This document shows, piece after piece, positions 53,966 through 62,417 of a stretch of 64,000 nucleotides of DNA. Origin of the DNA: UBA5336 sp038745855. GTDB lineage: Bacteria; Pseudomonadota; Alphaproteobacteria; Caulobacterales; Hyphomonadaceae. Each line of letters opens with the position of its first letter. The stretch's first letter is position 1. The DNA lies in the NCBI GenBank assembly GCA_038745855.1, contig JBCDLC010000001.1, forward strand, positions 62,001 to 126,000. Direction: 5' to 3'. Made by a program: the position numbers and the translations under genes. The notes below the pieces were generated by a model. The model was not told the origin of the DNA. It saw nothing but the letters and a program-made list of their open reading frames with translations, and did not search any database.

Positions 53966-54658
53966 ATGCTATGGGTGTGGAGAGTGCTGGCGATCGCCCT
54001 TGTTGGGCTGGTTGCCTACGTGGGGGCGATTTACGACCGCTCCCACACGGCGCGGCTGAGTGATGCCCAGAAGACCCGTTTTGCGCACACTCAATATGCC
54101 CATGCCGCGGCAGGCCGCGACTATCGCGCTGTTAGCACCTTCATCATGCTCCTAAATGCTGGGAACGAACCAAATGGCGATGATGGGCGCATCAAAGCGG
54201 CTTTTGAAACGCGCGCGGTTTGTGAAGCTGTCTTGCACGATTTGAACCAGATCAATCCCGGCGTGGTGATCATCCCTGAATACCTGTACGCGCCTAACTG
54301 CGTATGTCAGATGGAATATTTCGATGCAGTCGCTGACATTCTTGAGCTGCGGTCTCGGCAAACGGGGCCCGCTCTCTCGCGAACGCTCCTGTCGGCATTC
54401 CTGACAGAAGGAACCGCGATCTCCGACAAAGATGTAGGAAGTCTTGGTGTCTTGAGTCTGGCGGCAGCGCTGGGGCAGGCTGGGATATTCGCGCCTTCGG
54501 AAATTGATCAAGCCACTCTTCTGATGGACGGTCAGCGATCTCTTCCTGACTCGTGTCAGCGCTTTAGGAAGCTCGCCAGAGAGGCCGGGCTTATCCAGCA
54601 GGAGAACCAGGAGCGTGCGCCGGTTGGCGATGCACTCGGTCTGCGGGGGACAACATGA
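53966..54658 (+). CDS. Cys-rich membrane-anchored protein, paralogue 1
   Basis: A 230-residue protein with one N-terminal membrane helix (about 2-20) and a periplasmic helical domain. Four Cys are spaced C-x25-C-x-C-x82-C (RAVCEAV, PNCVC, PDSCQRF), preserved with almost equal spacing in the next gene. EYLYAPNCVC and LSLAAALGQAGI are the best-matching blocks. No known family. An ATG at 53966 is used; a GTG one codon earlier is possible. Confidence 0.65.
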   Translation: MLWVWRVLAIALVGLVAYVGAIYDRSHTARLSDAQKTRFAHTQYAHAAAGRDYRAVSTFIMLLNAGNEPNGDDGRIKAAFETRAVCEAVLHDLNQINPGVVIIPEYLYAPNCVCQMEYFDAVADILELRSRQTGPALSRTLLSAFLTEGTAISDKDVGSLGVLSLAAALGQAGIFAPSEIDQATLLMDGQRSLPDSCQRFRKLAREAGLIQQENQERAPVGDALGLRGTT

Positions 54659-55296
54659 ATCCCAAGGCGCCCTGGGTCGTGACAGCAATTGTAGCGGTTT
54701 GCTCGCTGGCCATGTTTGCCATGGATGCGACGAAACCGCCACCCGATGCTTCAATCCCGGCGGCTCCCCAAGGCGGCATTCAACCCGTTCTCGCCGCGCT
54801 TGAAGCTCTTGATGGCCTGCACAATCAGCATCTTCTTCTCCTCCACGTCGACGTCCACACTGGCGAGATGGTCGATGATGAAGAGCTGACGTTTTTCGAG
54901 CCTCACAGTCTTTGTGTGAGTGCCTACAAACACATCGCAGAAGAAGCGCCTGAGAGCGTTGCTGTACCTTCAGATCTCTACACGGAAGCGTGCGACTGCA
55001 TCGTTGAGGCGTCGTTTGGCTGGGTGGACGCCATAGCGTGGGACAACGAAGCCGAGAAACGATTGACGGCTCGCTCCCGCTATTTCGAAGGATTTCTGCG
55101 CGAGATACACGGAGTGCGCGAGCACAGGCGTATCCTCAATTCGCTCGTGATCGCGGCAAGTACTGGCCAGGCGAACATCACAACGCCGTTCTATTTTTTC
55201 GACTATGGAGACGCAATGAGAAACAACGTTCCCAAAAGCATGACCCTGGCATGCGACCACTACGAGACGCTCAGGAATGCCAGGGGCGCTTACTGA
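54655..55296 (+). CDS. Cys-rich membrane-anchored protein, paralogue 2
   Basis: A 213-residue paralogue of the preceding gene. It has a helix at about 6-24 and Cys spaced C-x25-C-x-C-x84-C (SLCVSAY, EACDC, LACDHY), with matching blocks SDLYTEACDC and LVIAASTGQANI. The ATG overlaps the previous stop (ATGA), so the two are coupled and may form a heterodimer. No family recognised. The DUF2270 gene follows 57 bp later. Confidence 0.65.
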   Translation: MNPKAPWVVTAIVAVCSLAMFAMDATKPPPDASIPAAPQGGIQPVLAALEALDGLHNQHLLLLHVDVHTGEMVDDEELTFFEPHSLCVSAYKHIAEEAPESVAVPSDLYTEACDCIVEASFGWVDAIAWDNEAEKRLTARSRYFEGFLREIHGVREHRRILNSLVIAASTGQANITTPFYFFDYGDAMRNNVPKSMTLACDHYETLRNARGAY

Positions 55297-55353
55297 TCGC
55301 GAGGGACGCCAACCGATTTGCCAGGCCCTGGAATTAGGCGCACAAGGGACACG

Positions 55354-56139
55354 ATGAGTGGAGACAGCGCCTTTCTTGATGATAATCCCGGTGGGGCAGA
55401 CGCTGACCCCTTCGAGCCGATCTGCGGCAGCAAGGAAGTGGGTGCGCTGGCGCACCTCTACCGGGCGGAAGTCTACCGCTCGACCACATGGCGCCAGCGG
55501 CTCGACCAGACCACGAATTGGGCGGTTGTTTCCACGGGCATTGCGCTGTCGGTGAGCTTTGCGACGGCGACCGCATCGCCGTTCCCGATTGTCCTGGTGG
55601 GGCTGCTCTGCGTCATGTTCCTGATGCTCGAGGCCCGCCGTTACCGCTTCTTCTATGTCTGGCGGTTCCGGGCCCGGGTCCTCGAGATTGCATTCTATGT
55701 CCCGATGCTTCGGGGCCAGGGCGCCAATATTCCCATCGACCGGGGCACCGCGCTCAGCGATGACTATGAGAGCCCGAAATACCGCATCTCGATGGCGAGG
55801 GCTGTCGGCCGGCGACTGCGCCGGAACTATGGCTGGATATTCGCGATCCAGGGCGCGGCCTATTTCGCCAAGATTGCGATCCACCCGACCGATGTTCCCG
55901 ACATCGGCACCTTCATCTACCGCGCCCATATCGGGCCGATCCCCGGCTGGTTCGCGATTGCGGCGGGCCTCGCTTTCCACGCAGCCTGGATTGTGTTCGC
56001 GTGGTACACGTGGCGCCAGGAGCAGAAGGACAAGACCAAGATGGCGGATTTCCTGGATAGCAGGAAGGATGTCCTGACCCACGACCAGGTCAGCGATGCC
56101 CGCAGCGTCGAAGGACTTGGCGGCGCGTCACTGGGCTGA
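55354..56139 (+). CDS. DUF2270 membrane protein
   Basis: A 261-residue protein with about four membrane helices in two pairs (roughly 65-100 and 175-235). The sequences HLYRAEVYRSTTWRQRLD, ARRYRFFYVWRFRARVLE and NYGWIFAIQGAAYFAK are typical of DUF2270. Function unknown. It may be cotranscribed with the two preceding Cys-rich genes. Confidence 0.85.
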   Translation: MSGDSAFLDDNPGGADADPFEPICGSKEVGALAHLYRAEVYRSTTWRQRLDQTTNWAVVSTGIALSVSFATATASPFPIVLVGLLCVMFLMLEARRYRFFYVWRFRARVLEIAFYVPMLRGQGANIPIDRGTALSDDYESPKYRISMARAVGRRLRRNYGWIFAIQGAAYFAKIAIHPTDVPDIGTFIYRAHIGPIPGWFAIAAGLAFHAAWIVFAWYTWRQEQKDKTKMADFLDSRKDVLTHDQVSDARSVEGLGGASLG

Positions 56140-56186
56140 TCAGGGACAAAAGCGGTGTCGTCTTTGGCGGAAACCGCCTACGCCCT

Positions 56187-56201
56187 TGTAATGCTATAAC
56201 A
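56187..56201. promoter_or_regulatory. Candidate Zur box upstream of His-rich lipoprotein
   Basis: TGTAATGCTATAACA matches the Zur pattern TGTTATA-N-TATAACA at all but two of 14 fixed positions. It lies 88 bp before the ATG of a His-rich lipoprotein gene. A second, better box is at 37422-37436 next to a COG0523 GTPase. Confidence 0.62.
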
Positions 56202-56288
56202 ATCCTGAGGCGAATTGGCGCGCGCGACCGCAATCCACCCGTGTGTGAAGATCGTGTAGAGCGGTGTCCAACCAAAGGAGCACTCGCA

Positions 56289-56708
56289 ATGTTGATCCGC
56301 ATAACCATCGCCGTTTCCGCAGCCCTGACCCTGGCGGCCTGTGCAATGTCGAGCGATACCCATGCCGACGTCCATGCTGACCATGCCCATGAGCATGGCG
56401 AAGGCTGCGGCCATGTCATGGTCCGACATAATGACCATTGGGATTACCTGCATGATGGCCACTTGCACCATGTCCACGGCGACCACGTCGATGAGCACGT
56501 CCTAGAGGTCACCGACGCGAATCCTGCCGACGAAAATCCGATCGAGGCTGCCCTACATGCCAACCATGTGCACGGAGACGATGACGCAGCGCATCCCCTC
56601 GTCCCCCACGGCGATCATTTCGACCATATCCACGACGGACGTCTCCACCATGTCCATGGAGACCACGTCGATGATCACGGTCCGGTGGAAACCAGACTGA
56701 ACGGATAG
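56289..56708 (+). CDS. His-rich metal-binding lipoprotein
   Basis: A 139-residue lipoprotein (lipobox LAAC, Cys18) with about 28 His in a 122-residue mature chain. Two copies of a 24-residue unit occur at 47-70 and 107-130, both ending LHHVHGDHVD(E/D)H. It likely buffers or captures zinc in the periplasm. The upstream Zur-like box supports zinc control. A GGAG lies shortly before the ATG. Confidence 0.82.
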   Translation: MLIRITIAVSAALTLAACAMSSDTHADVHADHAHEHGEGCGHVMVRHNDHWDYLHDGHLHHVHGDHVDEHVLEVTDANPADENPIEAALHANHVHGDDDAAHPLVPHGDHFDHIHDGRLHHVHGDHVDDHGPVETRLNG

Positions 56709-56828
56709 CGCGGCGTCCGTCCTTGGCGAAGGCGCTTTTGGCTGAGTCCCGCTTAAGAGGGTTCCTTCTCGCCAAGCCCTTCCGAAAGGTTTGCGGAAAA
56801 GTCTGCTGATGAGGTTAAACCTGTGCTT

Positions 56829-57578
56829 TCAAGCGCTGGTTTGTGCTTGTCGCTCGCCAATGGCGCCGGTCTGCAAGAAAAGGAGGTCCCCCGCCAGCGA
56901 GACCATGTCGCCCAGGGCGCTCTCTACCGTGCCGGGCTGCGTGAGGCGGATCTTGAAATGCCAACGTCCAAAGGTTTCAACCAGTATCAGGGACGCGGCG
57001 TCGTCATTCGACAGGACCGCGCAGGCCGGAGCCTCCACAGCCGCATCGCCGGTTTCCGCAGACACGCGGAGAATAAGCGCGTCTTGACAGGCTTTCGTGC
57101 CATCTCGGTCGAGGCCCAGACCGCGCGTGATCTCGGCGACCTGGATCATCTGACCCAGATGCTGCTCAGCCGTCATCGGCGCGAAATCAGAGAAATACAG
57201 CGTCAGGATCCCCGTCTGGTCTGCCGTTTCATACTGGCAGCCGACGTCCAGGCCGTTCGGCCGGAAATCAGGCAGACCGAAGCGCGCGAACGCGCCGACC
57301 GTTGCCGGACAGACGCCGCCGCTCTGGACGTGCGTGGCAGTGTCGTCGTCCGCAAGGGTCCAGGACGGAGAGGCGACCTGGGGCGCAGCGTCTCCGCTTT
57401 CCTCCAGCGAGGCAGGTTGTTCAACAGCCGGCAGCGGGCCAGAGGACTGCGGCGAAGGCGTTTGGGTTGAGGGGGATTGTGGCGAATTCGACTGGCAGGC
57501 AGTAAGGGCCAGGAGCATGGCGCTCAAGGCTGGCAACACAGCTGCACCGATCCGAGCCCGAGGCGAATGTCCCGACAT
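56829..57578 (-). CDS. Unrecognised lipoprotein of the MoxR operon
   Basis: A 249-residue lipoprotein (LLALTAC lipobox). The region after the lipid Cys is a long Ser/Pro/Gln-rich linker (to about residue 70), then a domain with two further Cys pairs (GGVCPAT / GCQYE; KACQD / PACAVL). No family recognised. It begins 7 bp after the moxR stop, so the two genes are one operon. Confidence 0.7.
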   Translation of the reverse strand: MSGHSPRARIGAAVLPALSAMLLALTACQSNSPQSPSTQTPSPQSSGPLPAVEQPASLEESGDAAPQVASPSWTLADDDTATHVQSGGVCPATVGAFARFGLPDFRPNGLDVGCQYETADQTGILTLYFSDFAPMTAEQHLGQMIQVAEITRGLGLDRDGTKACQDALILRVSAETGDAAVEAPACAVLSNDDAASLILVETFGRWHFKIRLTQPGTVESALGDMVSLAGDLLFLQTGAIGERQAQTSA

Positions 57579-57585
57579 CTGCGGA

Positions 57586-58458
57586 TTATCCCGCCGGTCC
57601 GCGTCGACCGCCGCCCTCTGTTTGGCGGCGGCTCAGAAACGCAAGGCGCTCGAACAGCGCCACATCCTGCTCATTCTTGAGAAGGGCGCCGTGGAGCGGC
57701 GGGGTCAGCCTTTCCGGATCGGTCTCCCGGATCGTCTCGAGGTCAATATCCTCGTTCATCAGCAGCTTTAGCCAATCCAACAGCTCTGACGTCGATGGTT
57801 TCTTCTTCATGCCGGGCACTTCGCGCATGGCGTAGAAGGTGGTGAGGGTTTCCTTGACCAGCTTCTGCTTCACACCGGGATAGTGCACATCGACGATCTC
57901 CCGCATGACTTGCTCGTCGGGGAACTTGATAAAGTGGAAGAAGCACCGGCGCAGAAACGCATCCGGCAGCTCTTTCTCATTGTTCGATGTGATGATCACG
58001 ATCGGCCGTTGGACGGCCTTCACGGTTTTGTCGAGCTCGTAGACGTAGAACTCCATGCGGTCGAGTTCTTGGAGTAGGTCGTTGGGAAACTCGATGTCAG
58101 CTTTGTCGATCTCGTCGATCAGCAAGATCGGCCGCTCTCCGGCTTCGAAGGCTTCCCACAGCTTGCCCTTCTTGATGTAGTTCGCGATGTCCTTGGCCCG
58201 CTCATCGCCCATCTGGCCGTCGCGCAGGCGGCTGACCGCATCGTACTCGTAAAGCCCCTGTTGAGCCTTGGTGGTCGACTTGATGTGCCACTCGATCAAC
58301 GGAGCGCCGAGCGCTTTTGCCACCTCGATGGCCAGGACGGTCTTGCCCGTGCCGGGCTCGCCCTTCACCAGCAGGGGCCGCTCCAGCGCGATGGCCGCAT
58401 TCACCGCTACGCGCAGGTCATCCGTGGCGACGTAATCCTTGGTGCCTTCAAAGCGCAT
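57586..58458 (-). CDS. MoxR-family AAA+ ATPase
   Basis: A 290-residue AAA+ ATPase. Walker A is GEPGTGKTVLA, Walker B ILLIDEIDKAD, sensor 1 VIITSNNEKELPDAFLRRC with the Arg finger region. It has the pattern FEGTKDYVATDDLRVAVNAA (20 residues) at the start. MoxR ATPases work with VWA proteins to mature metal enzymes or membrane complexes; the matching VWA gene is at 52669-53850. GAGGAG is upstream of the ATG. Confidence 0.95.
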   Translation of the reverse strand: MRFEGTKDYVATDDLRVAVNAAIALERPLLVKGEPGTGKTVLAIEVAKALGAPLIEWHIKSTTKAQQGLYEYDAVSRLRDGQMGDERAKDIANYIKKGKLWEAFEAGERPILLIDEIDKADIEFPNDLLQELDRMEFYVYELDKTVKAVQRPIVIITSNNEKELPDAFLRRCFFHFIKFPDEQVMREIVDVHYPGVKQKLVKETLTTFYAMREVPGMKKKPSTSELLDWLKLLMNEDIDLETIRETDPERLTPPLHGALLKNEQDVALFERLAFLSRRQTEGGGRRGPAG

Positions 58459-58499
58459 GGCGAACTCCTCATCTTCTAATTAGCTCGGCGGACATTAAA

Positions 58500-58517
58500 G
58501 CCCTCAGCCCTGAGGGC
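58500..58517. repeat. Perfect palindrome between TIR and MoxR genes
   Basis: GCCCTCAG-CC-CTGAGGGC (8-bp arms). On the minus strand it follows the TIR gene stop by about 48 nt and is followed by TTTAAT. It could be a weak terminator for the TIR transcript or an operator for moxR. On this reading the two genes are separate units. Confidence 0.6.
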
Positions 58518-58564
58518 AACAATTACGCTGGGGAAGTGGGGATACGCGTCGATATTCCCAAAGA

Positions 58565-59587
58565 TTAGCCGGCGGAACGGCGGACGAACACCGTTGCGAT
58601 CCATCCCGCCAGCGCGCTGATGATAACGATCTGTGCCAGGCCAATGGCAAATCTGATCAGCGCGCCGTCGATCAGCAGAGCCTCCCCGTTTGTGCCAAAC
58701 CCGAAGAACGTGAAAGCAGCCAGTTGGAGCGCTGCGACGCCACCGATGGCGATTGCGCTGGCCCAGGTCATCCCAGGGCGCCCATGGAGCCAGTGACCAC
58801 CCACAGACCCGAGAGCCGAGAAGACCAATCCGTTAAGGGCGCTCGCCGCCAACAAGGCCGGTCCAAGAGTATTCAAACTCCAACCGCTGATGACGGATAG
58901 CTCGATAATCGCGGCCGTCGTGAATCCCCACGTCAGATTGATGGTGAGAATGGAAATGACAGCCGCGAGAAGCAGCGCGGCATAGCGGTTCATTCGAACA
59001 GGGTCACCATCCGGCTCCAGCACGGGCGAGACACGAGTGGCATCTTGTCGTTGCTGTGCCGTCTTGCTTGTTTGCTGCTGCCGTGAGCGCTCCGGTTTGG
59101 GTAGCCCTTGCGCCGGCGGCTTTGAAGGTGTTGACACTGTTTGCTCGGGCGCTTCTGGTGCAGCGGCCTGCTGCATTAGATCCGGCCGTTTCAATGTGCG
59201 CGATAGCGACCGCAAAAACCGCTGCCAGCCGCCATGATCGGTGTCACCGTCAAAGCCTGTAAGGTCATCGAACTGAACGTTCCAGAACGCGGCGGGCCGG
59301 TCGAGATCTGGGATGGGCTCAATCTGCACCGGGACGAGGACACCCCGGGCACGTCCGATATCGCATTCGATCTTGACCCACGGGCGTGTCAGCGCGTGTC
59401 TGCTCCAGACACCGACAACCGCGCCAGCGGTCTTGACCTCCCGATCGAGAATATCGGGAAAAACATCCCCGCTATCGAGCCCTTCGGTATCAAAAAAGAC
59501 CGATAGACCGCGGGCCTCAAGCTGATCCTTGATCAGCCGTGCGGCTGGAGTATCCCGTCGGGCGTAACTCAGAAAGACGTCGGCCAT
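58565..59587 (-). CDS. TIR-domain protein with four C-terminal membrane helices
   Basis: The 340-residue protein has a TIR domain at 1-130 (FLSYARRDTPAARLIKDQL, then FFDTEGLDSGD and WVKIECDIGRARGV). The W-x3-E pattern places the expected NADase Glu at position 74. A Pro/Gln/Lys-rich linker (about 130-195) leads to four membrane helices (about 200-335). Bacterial TIR proteins often degrade NAD+ or make cyclic nucleotide signals in defence. A membrane-bound form without a sensor domain is unusual. ATG at 59587; divergent from flbT. Confidence 0.82.
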   Translation of the reverse strand: MADVFLSYARRDTPAARLIKDQLEARGLSVFFDTEGLDSGDVFPDILDREVKTAGAVVGVWSRHALTRPWVKIECDIGRARGVLVPVQIEPIPDLDRPAAFWNVQFDDLTGFDGDTDHGGWQRFLRSLSRTLKRPDLMQQAAAPEAPEQTVSTPSKPPAQGLPKPERSRQQQTSKTAQQRQDATRVSPVLEPDGDPVRMNRYAALLLAAVISILTINLTWGFTTAAIIELSVISGWSLNTLGPALLAASALNGLVFSALGSVGGHWLHGRPGMTWASAIAIGGVAALQLAAFTFFGFGTNGEALLIDGALIRFAIGLAQIVIISALAGWIATVFVRRSAG

Positions 59588-59734
59588 TTGGTGCCCCGCA
59601 GCGCTCTCTATTCTCGGCGTTATCGCGACACAGCCAGGTCCCGACAAGGCCGGCAGGACGCTTCCTCACTTTTAGTTAACGATATTCGGCGAATTGATAA
59701 GGAACACAGAGATTTAAGCGATTCGATTGCCGCA

Positions 59735-60109
59735 ATGCCGCTGAAATTGTCCCTCAAGCCCGGCGAGACCTTCATCGTAAATGGTGCTGTGGTTCGCAAT
59801 GGTGACCGCCGGGGCGTACTCTTGCTAGAAAATCGTGCGCGAGTGCTCCGCGAGAAGGACATCATGCAGCCGGAGGAAGCCGACACGCCGGTGAAGCGAG
59901 CCTACTTCTCAATCATGCAAATGTACCTGCTGGGCGAGAGCGAGGGGCCACAGTACGATGAAACCTGCGCAGCGCTCGCGGATCTGGCACCTGAACAACC
60001 GGCCCTGGCCGTAACCCTGTCGCGAGAGGTCGCATGCGGCAACCTCTATAAGGCACTGTCCAGATGCAGACGCGCTCTAACGCTTGAGCCGGAGCCGGTC
60101 CATGCCTGA
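59735..60109 (+). CDS. flbT: Flagellin synthesis regulator FlbT
   Basis: A 124-residue FlbT, which controls flagellin mRNA stability/translation in Caulobacter and relatives. PLKLSLKPGETFIVNGAVVRNGDRRG and REKDIMQPEEADTPVKRAYF (parts) are diagnostic. The ATG at 59735 fits family length; longer in-frame starts run into the divergent TIR region. The stop overlaps the next gene by 8 bp. Confidence 0.94.
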   Translation: MPLKLSLKPGETFIVNGAVVRNGDRRGVLLLENRARVLREKDIMQPEEADTPVKRAYFSIMQMYLLGESEGPQYDETCAALADLAPEQPALAVTLSREVACGNLYKALSRCRRALTLEPEPVHA

Positions 60110-60407
60110 CGGTCAAACCCATGGCGATGAAGACTTCGATGTGATCGATCAAGACGCACTCGACCATGCCATTCGAACCCTTGAACAAGGTGCACCCGTC
60201 CCGGATGTCGGTATTGACCTTGGAGGTGGTTGTTTTGCCCGCGCAGATGGATCCCTTGGCAAGGAAGGTTTGCTCCAACGACTGAAGGGCCATCGCCAGA
60301 TGCTGCAGATTGCCAGGAACCGAACTGTGCTTGGGTCTGGCATGACTAGCCTCACGGTCGATGGGTCCGTGAAATCCCTGCTCGACGCGGTACGCAAGGC
60401 CGGCTAG
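60102..60407 (+). CDS. Unrecognised small protein coupled to flbT
   Basis: A 101-residue acidic protein starting at the ATG at 60102 inside the flbT 3' end. No Cys-rich or membrane segment. The C-terminal half (EGLLQRLKGHRQMLQIARNR) is helical. It does not look like FlaF, the usual flbT neighbour, or like a known chaperone. Position suggests a flagellar role. GGAG lies 8 nt upstream. Confidence 0.6.
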   Translation: MPDGQTHGDEDFDVIDQDALDHAIRTLEQGAPVPDVGIDLGGGCFARADGSLGKEGLLQRLKGHRQMLQIARNRTVLGSGMTSLTVDGSVKSLLDAVRKAG

Positions 60408-60418
60408 GCGCCGGCGCC

Positions 60419-61069
60419 ATGAACCCAGAATTCATTTCCAATGCGGTCGCGATCTTCGTGACCTTCTTCGTATTGATCGACGCCATAGGTGTCGCGCCCG
60501 TCTTTGCGGCCCTCACCGCCCACGGAGATGGCGCTTACCGGCGACGCATGGCGATCAAGGCCACCTGTGTTGCGGCGATCATCATCGGGTTCTTCGCTTT
60601 CGCCGGAACGTGGTTGCTCGGGGCCATGCACATTTCCATTGCTGCATTCAAGGCCGCTGGCGGGGTGTTACTCTTTCTAATCGCCTTGGACATGGTGTTC
60701 GAAAAACGCACGGAAAGAAGGGAAAATCGGGCGGAAGATGTGATGTCCAATACGGACACCGCCGAGCCTCCCGACGACATATCCGTCTTCCCGATCGGTA
60801 TTCCCATGATTGCGGGGCCAGGTACGATTGCGGCTGTGATGTTCTACATGGCCGAGGCACCAACGGCCGTTGAGAAGGGGGTTATCCTCGGCGCGTTGGG
60901 GCTCAACCTCCTGCTGGTCTTGATCATCTTTCTCGCCGCCGGCCCCCTGGTTCGAGCCATGGGTCCCAGCATTGCCGGCGCGCTGACCAGGATTCTCGGT
61001 GTGATCCTCTCCGCCCTGTCGGTGCAACTCCTGATCGACGGCATCAGCGAGGCGTTTGGGCTGGCATAG
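60419..61069 (+). CDS. MarC-family membrane protein
   Basis: A 216-residue protein with six membrane helices in two MarC repeats. The signature segments are FVLIDAIGVAPVFAALT and the second-half FPIGIPMIAGPGTIAAVM. The substrate of MarC proteins is unknown. It begins 11 bp after the preceding stop, so it may be in the flbT transcript. Confidence 0.9.
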   Translation: MNPEFISNAVAIFVTFFVLIDAIGVAPVFAALTAHGDGAYRRRMAIKATCVAAIIIGFFAFAGTWLLGAMHISIAAFKAAGGVLLFLIALDMVFEKRTERRENRAEDVMSNTDTAEPPDDISVFPIGIPMIAGPGTIAAVMFYMAEAPTAVEKGVILGALGLNLLLVLIIFLAAGPLVRAMGPSIAGALTRILGVILSALSVQLLIDGISEAFGLA

Positions 61070-61109
61070 TCGCCAAGCGCCTGTTTTGCCCAGAAAGTGG
61101 CGCAGCCGA

Positions 61110-62417
61110 TTAGTGACTTGGGGATCGTAGCCGGCGGCGCTGCCACTCTCGCCCAACGGCGGCCGCGGCCTGCCAAAACAGGAAGATCAAGGCCGTTGCC
61201 AGTCCGATGACTTGCATGACCGTGTATCGGGAGATCGATACACCCGTCCGGGCAAGGGCCAGTACGCTGTCATCGATCCTTGTCTCCAGGGCGGTCACGC
61301 GGTCATGGCCTGCATCAACCACCGTCCGTAGCCTACGGAGATCGTCACCGCCCCCGACATGCTCCACCAGGGCGACTGCGCTGACACTTCCGGCGGTTTC
61401 GGCAATGGCGCTGACCTGGACCAGATCTCGCAACAGATCCTCAAGCTCATCGGTCGACAGCGTGTCCGAAAACGCACGCTTGACGCGCTCGCCAAGATCG
61501 CTGGGCCGCCCGCGGTCATCGAGCGCGATGCCGAGCCTCAACCGGAGTTGCGGCGCGGGAAGTGTGGCATCCAGAGCCCGCTCCAAACGCTCGACAAAAG
61601 CGGGCTGAAGCCGGTTCGCCCGCAGCGCGGAGCGGAGAACAGAGACAGCAGCGGCCGCCTGCTCTGGTGAGAGACTGCCAAGCACTGCCTCATCGAGCGA
61701 GGCAGCGATGAGCCCGAAGCCTGTCAGCCGAAGTTCGATTCCCGGATCGTCGGCATCTGGCACCCAGCGGCGACTGTGGCGGGCCAGGTCGTTGAATGTG
61801 CCGAGCATCGAGAACTGGGACGTTGATGGTTCAGGCCGTCGCGGCCGCTGTGCTGTGTCCCGTTCCAGGGCGGCAAGGCTCACCCGCTCGCGGTCAGAGG
61901 CACCGGTTCCGAGAACATCATCGGGCGAGGGTGGACGGCGCGTCGGCGAAGGAACGATCTCCGTCGGGCGCAGCTTCCGCTCATATCGCGCACGTACGTC
62001 GTTTGGCAGGAAGAATATGGCCGCCTTCAAGAGCTTCTCATCCTTTGTGCCGAAAGGCTCATCATTAGCCGCCGCAAAGATTGCCCGGGCATCTTCGGGA
62101 TCCAGCATGTACGGAGCACCAACGAGAAAGCCCTTTGCGGCTGGCAGGTTGTTTTCCCGCAAGCTCTGATCAACGACGCTGGCCCAGTAGGCTCTCGCAT
62201 TCACGCCCCGAGGGACGATCTCGCGGAAGCGGGCATCAATGCGTTCGCGGGTCGCGAAGATGGCCTCAACGCTGGGTGTCGGTGCGAAGGTCTGGGTAGC
62301 GAACAGGCCGCTCACGGCATTTGCCGCAAGAAACGGGGTCAGTAGCATGACGGTGTTGAACACAACCGCCTGACGCCAGCCGGACCCACGCCGGCTCTTC
62401 CGATGTGTCAGTGCCAT
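61110..62417 (-). CDS. Unrecognised bitopic protein (435 aa), flagellar neighbourhood
   Basis: A long protein with a membrane helix near each end (about 17-40 and 402-422) and a large helical middle portion. A Pro/Arg/Ser-rich patch (about 156-170, VPSPTRRPPSPDD) interrupts it. No domain recognised. Its position beside dksA and flagellar genes and its proline-rich bitopic design recall the Caulobacter flagellar positioning protein PflI, but I cannot establish homology by eye. Convergent with marC. Confidence 0.55.
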   Translation of the reverse strand: MALTHRKSRRGSGWRQAVVFNTVMLLTPFLAANAVSGLFATQTFAPTPSVEAIFATRERIDARFREIVPRGVNARAYWASVVDQSLRENNLPAAKGFLVGAPYMLDPEDARAIFAAANDEPFGTKDEKLLKAAIFFLPNDVRARYERKLRPTEIVPSPTRRPPSPDDVLGTGASDRERVSLAALERDTAQRPRRPEPSTSQFSMLGTFNDLARHSRRWVPDADDPGIELRLTGFGLIAASLDEAVLGSLSPEQAAAAVSVLRSALRANRLQPAFVERLERALDATLPAPQLRLRLGIALDDRGRPSDLGERVKRAFSDTLSTDELEDLLRDLVQVSAIAETAGSVSAVALVEHVGGGDDLRRLRTVVDAGHDRVTALETRIDDSVLALARTGVSISRYTVMQVIGLATALIFLFWQAAAAVGREWQRRRLRSPSH

